Origin: Anseranas semipalmata
Taxonomy: Eukaryota; Chordata; Aves; Anseriformes; Anseranatidae
Assembly (NCBI GenBank): GCA_013399115.1
Contig: VXAA01003990.1
Location: forward strand, 816,176 to 880,175
Reading direction: 5' to 3'
DNA length: 64,000 bases
Shown one piece after another: positions 49,424-60,860 of this stretch. The first letter of the stretch is position 1. Each line of letters begins with the position of its first letter. The notes below the pieces were generated by a model. It saw only the letters and a program-made list of their open reading frames with translations, ran no database searches and had not been told where the DNA came from. The position numbers and the translations under genes were made by a program.

Positions 49424-52019
49424 GTTAGAGCCAAATGTTGCTGCAACATCCAGTGTGCCTAATACCAGGGCCTGCAGATGCTTTCCACCCACAGCCTCTG
49501 CCAGTGGAGATGGGACCATGTTCAGGAGCAAAGGGTGGTGTGCTGTGTGCTAGATCAGCTTTGGTCGTGCTCAAGCACAGTCTTAAGACCACTGGCACCA
49601 CATCCTCTAATGTGCAAATCAGGTTTAAGCTGACCCAACCTGTGCTCCTCTCTCCAGATTGTCCTAGAGAGGTCCTCCTGGAGGGTGCTTGGCATTTACA
49701 CACGTGGGGCACTTCAGCTGAACCTTTCTGGGGAGATAATATGACCGATTTATAGCAGTCTAGCCTGAGTCTCCTTTCAACTCTCCTTACAAGTATGTAA
49801 GAAAGTCTAGCTTGGTGGAAGGAGACAAGAATCTCTCACAGTATAAATTACAGGTGGGTGCAGCTGACTCTGTCTTCACCTCAATTTTGAATATAGCTTC
49901 TTCAGGGAACTATTGGAACCAGCATTTTTCCAAAGCTTCTCTGGTAAGCCTTGCATCCTAGCCCCTTCCCCCTTGCAGATGCTGCTTGAGTTTCCAAGCT
50001 CAGACAGTTTGGGGAAGCGTGTAGGTCTGGGAGGAATTCTTGCATTTCCTTGGGGCTGCTTTTCAAAGGCTTCTGCCACAGCCGGAAGGAAAGTCTTATT
50101 TATGAAAATAAAGCTTGGGAAAATGTGTCCCAATTTCTTTTATTTTGAACATCAAAATGAATTAAGCGTTGCCCTCTGTAGGTGTCCACAAGTTCACAGA
50201 AATATTTCTTTCCCATAAAAATGTAATGGAATTAAAAAGCCAAACAAACCCACCCAGAAACCTGTCCTTCACCTCTACCAGTTTGCAAGCTTTAAAAAAC
50301 TGTAAAATAGAGTGGGCCCTTTTCAAGGTTCACACTGAGAAGTTGTTGAAAAGTGTAACCAAGCGTGACTAATGACCGCATGGCGTGGGGTATTTGCATG
50401 GATTCTGCTTGCAAGCCTCAAGCGTGTGAAACCAGATCATTTGAGGAGGAATGTAAGCAGCACATGAAGGAACGCCGATAGAAATGAAACCTTCTGCTAA
50501 GGCTCACGTGGCAGGGACAGTCACAGCAACACAACCAGCTCTTCCTGATTCTGGGAGACTGCTCAGCTGCAGACAGTGAGAGGGATGTGTTGTTTTCCTT
50601 CAGGGGTTGATGTTGATTAATTAGAAACCAAGGAGTAGTAGGAAGTGGGGAATTAATGCCATTACTCATGTTATCTGCAAGTTAGACAATCAGGTATTAT
50701 GACAGTTATTTATTCCATTGGAAGATAATGTGGATCCTCAAATGTGTTCAGTAGGCATTGCTCAGTGCTCCAATCTTCATCCACCACCAGCACTATGCAC
50801 CATAAAATGCTAAGCCCAGAGACCAGATGGGCTCTCAGGCACTGAGCAGCTGCATGGCACTTCACCTCTGGTTGGAGATGGTGAGAAGAGAGGTGCTCAG
50901 CTACTGCTGCATGGGCATCTTTGGAGAGCTGCATGGAGGAAACTGTGAGGTTCTTGGTTCTTTCTATGACACGTGTGTGTATGGCCTTCATCAGTCCCAC
51001 GTCTGTGTGCCTCTCAGGCTGGGATGCATTCATCTTTCTGCATTTCCCTGAGGAGGGAAACTGATGATTTCTAGGGCCACCTTTTCACTGGGGGAAAGAG
51101 CCAGAGATACCAAGTCCAGCGGGAAGAGGAGGGAGCAAGGAGCAGATTTTTGGGGATCCCCTCTTCCTCCAGCAACTACAGAGGTGCTGGGAGGAGTGGT
51201 TCTTTGATAACTACCTAAAGTGTTTGCTCATGGCCTGTCACAGAAGCTGAGCTCGGCTTGCCCCAGTGCTGCTGGTTCCTCTTTGCCCCACACAATGCCG
51301 CTTCCAGCTCTCCCTTCTTCAGAAAACGATTTTTGGAGGAATGTTTCCAGAGAAACTGGAAGTTCTCCGGAAGTGTCTGCAGCCTCGTGGTTGGGTCAGC
51401 CTTGCAGCCACGTGAAACCCCTTGGCTGAGAAGGGCTCAGCCTCCCAAGAAGCCAATGCCATGGCAGTGGTGGGGCTCTGTGTGGGAAGGGGAGGGATGC
51501 TCTTTCCCTCCGCCATCCTTCCCTCCAGGAAAGGGATGCCATTTTGCACCCTGGGGATGCTGGATCTCCAGTGCCTGCATACTCCTGCCTTCAAACCTGA
51601 AGGAAACCCCACAGCCCCAGGAAGAAGGCTGGATTTCAGCAGTTCCTCACTTTGTTCAGCTGCTAACCCCACTCTGAGAGTCGAAGGACCTCTGTCTCTT
51701 ACTAATTTAAAAAAAAAAACAACTTGCCAATAAGTGACCCATCAAGGAGAGGAGAAGATTGTACAGTGAGAATAATAGTGATGGCATTTTGCAAGGTGGG
51801 AGCTGGCACACGTGCATGGCTGCATGCAGCCAGGGGCACAAGCCTTCATCTCTCCCTCCATCTCTCCCTACCACTGCCATCCAGCACCCCATGGCCAGCA
51901 GTGCTCCAGGGACGATGGACCGTTCCCCATCCCCTGTGCTCGTCAGCTGCGGTGTCCAGCTAAAGCAGCACAAGGCTATTTTTCCTATGGCAACATTAGA
52001 CAAGGGTCAGAAGTGCCTC
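49424..52019. other. Unannotated mixed DNA, moderate GC near 51.2-52.0 kb
   Basis: Overlapping frames of 60-140 codons occur on both strands between 51220 and 52090, but none is conserved-looking or preferred. A poly-A run lies at about 51709-51719. Possible promoter or exon activity cannot be judged from sequence. Confidence 0.45.
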
Positions 52020-52180
52020 TGGGATTATGAAGGAAAAAACATCCTAATGAAGCCCATTATTTTTGAATATTTTGCCGGTTACCAATGAGATATAGGCCAA
52101 AGGCTGTGCATATTCATATAGAATTATCAATGATGAATGCAAATCTGGCTACCTCAAAGGTGTTACTTTACCAGATTGGA
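52020..52180. promoter_or_regulatory. Candidate conserved non-coding element (tentative)
   Basis: A complex AT-rich block with TGCATATTCAT (about 52108), ATCAATGATGAATGCAAAT and further homeobox- or POU-like cores lies between GC-richer flanks. This resembles enhancer sequence only by texture. Confidence 0.15.
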
Positions 52181-54827
52181 GTATACGCTCACCAACATCT
52201 CCCAGTGACTCTGAGTCTCCTCCACTGCTGTTTACACTCCTGTCCTGTTCAAGATTTCTAAGTGTGGTAACCTTACAGGAAGGGGAGGGCAGGTCTGCAT
52301 CCATTTTTAGGCTGAACATGATACCACCGAATCTATTACAGCAACCACAGTAAAGCAATACGCAGCCTTGGTTCTTCCCAGAATCTGGAATCCCGTTCCT
52401 GCTGCCTTCCCACATGACCGACTGGGAGACAGCGATGCCAGCACTAGGGGGATGAGGAGAAGGGACATACATGCCACCATGCCAACAGGTCGAGCCCAAA
52501 GGCACCACAGCGTTGGCAGAGATATTAAACACAGATCTAGAAGTGGGTGGTTGAGGTGCCCTTAGGATGGCCATGGTCCCAACCCAGGATATGTGGAATA
52601 ATCTATGCAATTACAGTCCCCTTAGTACTTCAGAGAAGTCCCAGTGACTGTAATACATGCTAACTTAATCTCAGCCACAGAAAAATGTGTTTCTAATTTA
52701 CAAATTCGGCAATTTTTCAATAAAAGTTGTTGCACTTTGTCTGATCTATTCTCAAAATACGGAAGTGCTTGAAGCATGACCACCTGCAATAACAGATTAC
52801 TGTTCCCTAAAATATTGCCATACACCTACAATGTGGAGGCGTAAAGCTTCTCTAAAAAAGATCTTTGTTATTTTTTCTAAAAGAAAGAAACGATCCCAAA
52901 GTAAAGCTGGTTTTCAGCAGCCCCTCTGCTCCCCAATGCAACTGGCATCAAAGTCTAATGAAAACCTGTTTGCGGACACTGGATCTGGTCCAAGGTACAC
53001 TATTGGCATATTCTAGACCCCTTGGGACATGACTCATATAAAAAACACAAGGCTGTCATCAGATGGCTGGTGGCTCAAATAAATCAAATTTACTTTGAAA
53101 ATTGAGGCATACCAAAATTTTATTAGGTGAAACTTTGGCATTTCTTATAGCCAACTTGCACATATATATTTTTATTACTTACAGCAGTTTAAAAGTATGC
53201 TACCAATCATATGCAAAACAAGATGAGATTGCAAATGTACATTTTTTACTGGGTGGCAGGAGGAACTGTGTTGTTTTCTTTTAAAAGCTCTGAATGGTGC
53301 TGCATGTTTGTTAAAGGTGGCACAGCAGACCGGGCCTCTCTGTTTATTTTCCTGCGAGTGGCTGGGCGCACATCCTCCATTTGTGATCTCAAGCCCTAAC
53401 TTCAAAGAACAGCTTCTCTTGCAGAATAATTGTTCACTAAAGCTATCAACTGCAACACAAAAATGACATACCGTGTTTGCAACGTGCGTGTACAGAAACA
53501 GAAACAAGTGCCGCTGAAGTCCCTCAGCACTCTAGGAGAGACCTGATCCCCAGGCTTGGAGAGGATGTTCCTGCAGCAAACCATGTGCAGTGGCACTACA
53601 ATCCTCCAGTACGTGAACTAAAATCAATGCAAGCACCATATTTTGGATGAGAGCGCATGTTTTTGAGCCTGATGATGGAAGCCAAATCGATGAGTTGAAA
53701 TAAAATACATTAATTAAAAAAAAAATCTCAGCAGACAGGATAGACAAACTCCCACTGACATTTCTAAACTTCATTTATCTGACAGAGTGGCCAGATAGCC
53801 TCTTCTTTAAACTAATAATAAAAGGAGTAAAAAGTTGCAGATTTGGTCTAGTTTTTCAACCAGAGTCAATGGGAATATATTCAAACAAAGACTGAGAAGC
53901 ATGCTGGCTCTGATCCAGGATAACTTAATTTACTGTGCAAACACAAAGAAAGGGAAAATAATGATGTTGTAGATAAAATCACGAGATTGCTGTATCTGAC
54001 AGTATGCTGTTCAGGGAGAGATTTGTGGCCAAATTCTGACACCCCCTGTCAAAGTAAGATGAGGTGCTGAGGTTCCCACCAGATGATTCCCAGGGGAGCG
54101 GTGCAGTGGGATGCTCTGTCCTGACGGAGACCCAGGATTTATTTCCAGGAGGAGCTCACCCACAAAGCCAGGTGCTCCTCAATGTGAGCTTCTTTGTGGA
54201 AAAGCATGAGGTGTCAACCAAAGCAGAATTTGACCCTGAATATGAAATCCCTTCTATTTCCATGAGAAGAGCGAGGCTGGGGCTGAGCTACTGCTTCCAG
54301 ACTCTGCTGTGTTGAACCAAATGACCAGCTTTTCTAGAAATCAGGAATGTCAGCCATTTTCTATTTTGGCAGCCAAAGAAATGTTGCCTGAAGGTGACAA
54401 AAGTAATCCCTGATACAGACCATTTACAGTGAATTTAAAGCATGTATGTTCATGAAAGCAACACTCTCACTTTAAATATTCCTTATACAAAGGGATATAA
54501 AGGTTTCCAGTGGAAATGTGAGACCAGATCCAAAGCATTTGAAGAAACAGTTCCTTCAACAGTAGGGGACTTTCTCCTTAGTTCTTAATTCTAAGCGTTG
54601 CTGGGTGTGTTTGTTTAATCTGTTGCCGGATATGATGGCACTCAGAAGACTTGAGAAATTTCTGCAGCATTCAGGCTTCTCCCCTTATCATGAAGAAATA
54701 GACACATACTTCCTCTTGAAATAACAGAAAACTGGGTCATTAAAAGAGACATCAGCAGTATTCAGTCACTGAATTGCTGTGTTGTGACTAAAAATTTATA
54801 CCCAAAGATATTTGATCAGTTTCCAGG
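52181..54827. other. Unannotated AT-rich DNA
   Basis: No gene is supported. GGCCAAATTCTGACACC at about 54027-54043 is reminiscent of the ancient palindromic amniote repeat noted near 8-9.5 kb, but too short to call. Confidence 0.45.
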
Positions 54828-54850
54828 AAAAAAAAAAAAAAAAAAAAAAA
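54828..54850. repeat. Poly-A run of 23
   Basis: An uninterrupted A23. No AATAAA signal lies just upstream and no retrogene body is recognised, so it may be a simple expansion. Confidence 0.9.
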
Positions 54851-55028
54851 GAAGTAACAAAAATCGTGTGAACTCACAAGTGAAGTAGAAATAAATTCTG
54901 GTAGCCTGTGGTTCTCTTGAGATTATTTCTTGTTGCTTCAAAATGCTGCTTGAATATTTTTCAGTATTAATGTTCTATATCTCATTGTTTTGGCTGCTGT
55001 ATATATTTTGATGATTTTCTTTCTCCTA

Positions 55029-55064
55029 AAAACAAACAAACAAACAACAACAACAACAACAAAA
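55029..55064. repeat. (AAAC)n/(AAC)n microsatellite
   Basis: AAAC units followed by about five AAC units. It is short and interrupted. Confidence 0.85.
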
Positions 55065-56565
55065 AGATCATAAAATGTTTCTACAAATGAATTAAAACAT
55101 AATATTTACTATCTGCATGACTTAAATTTGGCCTATTTTTGCATATGCATCATGATACAGACTTTAATTATATGATCACACAGTATTTTTCCCCATAAGA
55201 TTGCAATCTTTTCCTTCACAGGATAACCTTCTTTCCAAGTTCCTAGTTTTTGATTGATTGACTCTGAGACTGGGAAAAGAGCTGCAGCTGAAAAAGAGAA
55301 GTTTCTCCTCGTTACCTAACTACTCCAGGATCTGTTCCTCAGATTTCACCTTGACTTCCTTTCCAGCCCACATCCAATTCTCCCTCCTAAATCCTCTTCT
55401 GATCTATCCCTCCTTCCTTGTTTCCATCTCTCAGGCCATGTCTCGTTGCCTAAGTAGTCCCACATTTCCCTTCCATTTGCCAGTGATCCTACAGGAAACA
55501 TCTTGCTGCCATAACGTGGCTCTTTCCTTTCCACCCGGCTTTGCTTTTGTCCTGCACGAGGTTCAGATCAGAGGACTTTCCTCCTCCTCTTCCGGAGGGC
55601 TTCCCCGGCAGGAGGCCATGCCAGCAGGGCTGGAGCCACATGACGAGAAGCCACTCGGGCCCTTATGGGGCTGAGCTGGGGAACGCTGAAGCAGAGACGC
55701 GTCTGCAGGCTGAGAGCAACATGAGCATGCTCAGCAGCCTTGCACTCTTCCGATCTAACCAGGAAAAGTTCCTGCTTACAAGAACAGTGCTTTTTTCAAG
55801 CTTAGCTAGTCTGGGCAGTCTTCCACAGGAGCAGACCTATCCCTGGTAGAAAGGTCGCATGAGAAGGGCTGGATGCCCAAGTACAGTTGTTCTTGAACTT
55901 TCTTTTTAAAAAGAAAAAGTTGCATTAATTTCTTCAAGAGAGGCAAAGCTGTTTATTTTTTTTTTCATTGTCTGGTCTTGGATATGGACTTTTTTGCCTT
56001 AGTAGATGTTCATCTGTTTATTAAACAGACAACTCAACCACAGATGACCACTGGGAACATTCAAATCACAGTTTTGCAGAGTTGTTAGCAACAGAAAACA
56101 GGGTCTTCTACTGGGATGTGTCAACAGCCTTATCAAACAGCAGTACACGTAACCCTGCAATATCACCCTAAAATCCACCCCATACATAGAGTCATTCTGA
56201 TTCTAAGCACTGGCTCAAAACCTTGCCTTCCTCTCAGTCCACTGTAGCAGTGACAGATGCCAACTGTGCCATGTACTACTGGGGCAAAGGAAGCCACCAG
56301 GAGATCCTGCTGGTAATTTCACTTATGAGTGAAGGCTTCTTCCAACACCCAGTGAGGAGGTGATGGGGCAATACCAGAGACACCTTCTACCTCCTGATCC
56401 AGCCCGGACACAAGGGAGTGCCCTGCTAGAACAGCATAGGTGAGCCCTCTGTCCCCTGATTTCCAAAAAGCAGCTTTCAGAGCCTACACCATTGTGGGAG
56501 TATTGTTTGCGGGGAGCACTGCCTTATTTACATTCTTTTTCATCATTTCAAACTTCTCTTTGTCA
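55065..56565. other. Unannotated DNA with a GC-richer patch at 55.55-55.75 kb
   Basis: A 138-codon plus frame at 55258-55674 ends in the GC-richer patch (several CpGs near 55590-55710). It has no recognisable domain. Confidence 0.45.
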
Positions 56566-56639
56566 TGATTAAAAGCAAATGTTTCAGAAAGCTGCAGTTA
56601 CGCCATGATCTCCCAACCCTGAAACATTTGTTTTAATCA
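56566..56639. other. 74-nt hairpin: 21-bp stem with one bulge, 31-nt loop
   Basis: The left arm (56566-56587) begins TGATTAAAAG and ends AATGTTTCAG. The right arm (56619-56639) begins CTGAAACATT and ends TTTAATCA. The right arm is the exact reverse complement of the left apart from one extra G at 56575, giving 21 consecutive base pairs with a single bulge. Stem length and total size are like those of a microRNA precursor, though the 31-nt loop is large and the flanks do not extend the stem. It is not a known microRNA that I recognise. It could also be a pair of inverted transcription-factor sites or the ends of a tiny MITE. Confidence 0.75.
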
Positions 56640-58622
56640 GTTCCTTGTACAGGGCCTGCATGTTCAACTGGACCTTGAAAATTCAAGCTGGAGGATGCAA
56701 ATTTCACAGAAAAGAATAGAAAATTAGTAGAACTCAAATGTGCACGTGCAGTTGGAGGCTGGGTCCACAAGGACCTCCAGCTCTGCAGAAGACCTGTCAC
56801 AGCCTTGGGTTATTAGCCTAATTAAAGAGAAGCTGGAGGCTTTGCAAAAGTCATTTCTTTTCTGCATACATAGCTGTTTTATGAACCAGACTTATTTCTT
56901 CAGTGCCAAATTGCATTTCAGAATGTGTCCATGCTAAATAGAGTGAAATGTATTTCCATTTTTCATGACTGAACCACATTTTGGCTGAGGGGGAGGCAGG
57001 AGTCCCAGTAACATTTCCTGAAGTCAACAGCAGACCTGCCATTAATTTCAGTGTCCCAGGATTTAAGCAAAGAGATAACAGACCCTTGAATGGTTTTAAG
57101 TTCATTGAAATGTTAGCCCGAAATGAAGCATATGCCATTCAGTTAAGATGTACATTTACACAGCTGAGGATGACAAGTCTAGTTTGACTGAAGACCGGAG
57201 GAGCGAAAGATGCCTCCTCCTACATGATCTGCCCCCTGAAGAAAACATCTGCCTGCATGTTTAACCAGGAATGTGAACTGCTAATGTAATCTGACCTTTA
57301 GACAAAGCAAAGAATATAACTCCAATATACAAATACAGCAGAGGTTAGAAAGTTACGTATTGTTGACTGTTTTCGGCACATGTGTGGATAAAAATACAAT
57401 GAAAATAGATAAAGGACTGAAAAACTTGATTGCTTAGTGACTCAGGGCTTCCAGGCATGTAGGAGAAAATATGAGTGCTTGAATTCAGCCTGGTCTCATT
57501 CCTGGAAATTACCTGAAGTGGATCCATTGACATCTTTATAGCAATATCAATGTATATCAGGGCTGAATCTTGTTTCATGACCAAATTCATGTAAGCTCTA
57601 GTTTAGGCCAAGGCTGAGCACTTTCTGTGAGCAATTGGACTTTGAGGGAATAGCTTTTAGTAAGGTTCCTTTGAGATGAAGATCAGGATCTTCTTTTTAG
57701 GATCTGGTTGATTAAATTTAATAGTCAGTATCTACAAAATAAATGATATAGCAGGTATCATCAGCTTTTTGTCTGTGGAAACAGTAGGAAACAGGAGATC
57801 AGAGGGGCTGGAGCAGACACTTGTTCCTTGGGTAGATGGTGGCAGGAAGAGTATAAATTCAGTTATTTTTCTGTTGTTTCTTTAGCCAAGTTGCAACTTG
57901 AGGCAGTCAAGAACTGTGTTTAATGGATAGGAAATCAATTTTCCAGCTGAGTCACTGCAGACTTACTGGGGAAGAGAAGCTGAAGTCAATGTGCCTCCCC
58001 CATTAACGGTTCCTGCTGCACTGTGTGTCCAGACAGGGTATGTGTTCTGTGATGCACTGTCCTTTCCTTTGCTTATTCGAGCAGTAGCTACACACAAAAC
58101 CATGAAAAACCCCAGGCATAACTAGAAGACTTAAATCCTGTGACTGGAGAGCTTTCCTGAAGTGACAGGATCCAGCTTTTCCATCACAAGTACTGACTGT
58201 CTCAGTAATCATTCACAAAAAGGGGATGTTATTTTAGATTTAACTTTGCTGAGTAATGAGAGTTGTCTCATTATGGATGTGACATCAGAGAGACTGACTC
58301 AAATGACTCAACTCTGAGTCATTTAAAATTTCTGAGAGCAACAGAGACACCTGGTTTCAGAAGGGTAACCGGAGGAAACTCATCAGTTCTCTGGAGCCTT
58401 AAAAACAGCCATTGGCAGACCAGATCAGTAGCTTTGGTTGGTCTGCCAAGGTCTTCTTTGCTCACTAGCACCAATGGGATTCATGGGATATTCAAAATGC
58501 CAAATATACCCTCCGGACATGTTTGGTCTTCTCACATCCACAAGATACTCATGCCTCAGTCATCCCATAACAGACCGATGGTCAAAAATTTCTGTTCATC
58601 TGTTCATTACTCACATCCCCCT

Positions 58623-58623
<1 letters not shown>
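56640..58623. other. Unannotated AT-rich DNA
   Basis: No gene, RNA or mobile element is recognised. Confidence 0.5.

Positions 58624-58654
<31 letters not shown>
58624..58654. repeat. Poly-T run of 31
   Basis: An uninterrupted T31 (A31 on the minus strand). A minus-strand retrocopy with this as its tail was considered, but no polyadenylation signal or recognisable body lies in 58655-59050. Confidence 0.9.
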
Positions 58655-58656
<2 letters not shown>

Positions 58657-60644
58657 ATATAGATAGCATGGATTCTTTCACCCCTGCAATGCACGACCAT
58701 AACTTCTGCACTATTACATTCTGCCCAATTTCTGTTGTTGTGGTTATCAGCTTCTCATTGCCACCTTTCTGCTTGTTGGAAATGCCTCTTCTCTGCTGTC
58801 CTTCAACCACGGGAGCTGTGAGCTCCTGCTTCTCTGGAAGGGGTGGATAGGGAGTAGCTCGGGCTGCCTGCACTACCTGCACTGCCTGCAGGAGGTGCAT
58901 CTTGCCCTGGGGCCAGGAGTGATGCCTTCAGGGGGAAAACACAGAGCAGAGCATCTTGATGGATTGGTTCTACCTCTGTGAGAGCACTGACTCCCGCAGT
59001 ACCAAACCACACACCCACTTGCAGAGCTGGATACTGCCCTTTCGTTTGAGGTATTTAGCTTATTCTGCATTTTTTTTTACCTTCAGCAATAGTCAATGCA
59101 GCAAGGATTTCCTATGTGTGTATTTCAGTTGTGTTGAAGTCACAACCAAATACTCTTCAGAGCAGTCCCTGGCAGTGTTAGTGCAGTTACAAGCAGCAGA
59201 CTGTGAAATGAGCTTTGTATTAAGTCTTGCCCCTTTATTTGTAAAGAAATCCGAACACTACTTAATTGAGTGTAGAGCTGCTGCAGCATTCTCCAAAGAC
59301 TCTGGGAGGCAATCTGGGGTCCTTCACCCTTCCCCTTGTGAGATGGTCGTTGTTCTTTTTCACCTTTCTTCTTTTTTTTTCTTTTTTTTTCAGTGTTTTG
59401 CCTGTGCCTGAGTATGCTTTGAAGATTATTTACCACAAGAAGAGGGGGAAAAAGCAGCACAGTCCAAGTGCCGCCTGTGCTGTCTGCCTCACCACCAGTT
59501 TATCTGTTGTAAAGATTACCAGATGCTGTTGGAACTCCCTGGCATTTTTAGCAGTTGTCTTCATTGCTGGAGCAATTTGTAGCACAGAAGGGATCAAGAC
59601 AGCTTCATTCAGTCACTGGTTTTTGAACAGCTTCATTTTGTGTTTCCCTTAGAGCATCATTAAACTCTTAAACTAGCAGTCCTCTGTTAATTTCATTAAT
59701 CCAACCACATATTCAGAAATTACTTTTTCTATTTTTTTATTTTTATGATTCAGTTTATAAAAAGAGAAATGCTCCATGCTCTCTGGTGACTTTCAGGACA
59801 GGACATTTTGTAGAATTTCCACAATCCCAGCAAATGCTTTGTCTGGGGGTTTAATAGGAGCTGTTAAACTACACAGCAGGTTTTACCTTATAGCATCCAT
59901 TACACTCAGTAAAAGCAGCACATTTTTCCCATCAGTTACACTCTCCGTGATTATACACTGCTCCAATCGCACTGTAGGTGGGCCAGGCCTCCACTGAGCA
60001 ATTAAACAAGTCATTTTCCCGCCAACAGACGGCCATTTTAATTTTTCTGAAAACACGCACACAGCCTCTCGACCAGCACTCATGCCAGGCCCCCTCACTC
60101 TCGCTACCCACCAGGCCCTGTAGTTGCTCTGTGGCACGGGATGAGGGTTACACCTTCAGGCCAGCAGCTGTAGCTTGTACATTTGGCCCAACATCTGCAA
60201 AGCAGGAGCTGCTTTCCAGCCCCGTGCCACACAGGAGCTCTCTGTGGCTTGGACGTCTGCTCCGGCCAAGGTGGGAAGGGCTGTGATGAAGCCACTGTGC
60301 CACCACCACAGCAAAGTCAAAGGCGTTGCTGGCATGTCCATGACAAATGTAGATGTGGCAGAAGATGGTGTGATGGTCCCTTTTAAGCACAGTGCGTGCA
60401 TGTGGGAAACCCTCATGTGCTCTAGCCCACTTGAGATACAACAACACTTGAATGGGTCCTGGGGTACAGGTGACCATCAGGGTTTAGGGGGGCCCTGCCC
60501 TGTTCCCACACCTTGCAGTGAAGAAGAAGAATGCCTCACTAAGAGCAAATGGTCTTTCAGGATAACTATTCTGAAGATATACAGTTGGGATTTTCCAGCA
60601 AATCCTACAGAACAAGACATACATACCGCAGTGCAAATCCTCTC
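58655..60644. other. Unannotated mixed DNA with overlapping open frames at 60.1-60.5 kb
   Basis: A strong-looking splice-acceptor tract ends in TTTTTTTTCAG at about 59393, but no exon or donor can be paired with it. At 60148-60477 several frames are open at once on both strands; the longest (213 codons, plus) continues into the CR1 element, which shows it is not a normal coding sequence. GC is higher there. No domain is recognised. Confidence 0.45.
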
Positions 60645-60860
60645 CAGGGAAGAAATTCTTCACTGTGAAGGTGGTGAGACACTGGCACAGGTTGCCCAGA
60701 GAAGCTGTGGATGCCCCTTCCCTGGAGGTGTTCAAGGCCAGGTTGGATGGGGCTTTGGGCAACCTGATCTGGTGGGAGGTGTCCCTGTCCATGGCAGGGG
60801 GGTTGGAACTAGGTGATCTTTAAGGTCCCTTCCAATCCAAAACAGTCTACTATTCTATGG
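60645..60860 (+). mobile_element. CR1 LINE 3' end, about 215 bp, well preserved
   Basis: The sense-strand order is the classical avian CR1 terminus: AGAAATTCTTCACTGTGAAGG, GAGACACTGGCACAGGTTGC, CCAGAGAAGCTGTGGATGCC, CCTGGAGGTGTTCAAGGCCA, GTTGGATGGGGCTTTGGGCA and ACCTGATCTGGTGGGAGGTG. Then come TCCCTGTCCATGGCAGGG, GGTTGGAACTAGGTGATCTT and TAAGGTCCCTTCCAATCC, ending in ATTCTATGG at 60852-60860. It is 5'-truncated, as most CR1 copies are, and is one of the youngest-looking repeats in the window. Confidence 0.95.

Noticed and set aside
54060..54850. Plus-strand retrogene ending in A23
   Set aside because: No AATAAA near the tail and no recognisable coding body upstream.
58263..58850. 195-codon plus-strand frame
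   Set aside because: It runs through the T31 homopolymer as a Phe run and shows no recognisable domain.
58624..59050. Minus-strand processed pseudogene ending in A31
   Set aside because: No polyadenylation signal, no recognisable protein, no flanking duplication noticed.
59368..59652. Strong polypyrimidine-CAG acceptor followed by an open frame
   Set aside because: No donor site, domain or partner exon; similar T-rich CAG strings occur at several places (17340, 24890, 61922).
60175..60816. 213-codon plus-strand frame as a gene
   Set aside because: Its C-terminal part is CR1 3' sequence, so it is a chance fusion; kept only as an observation.
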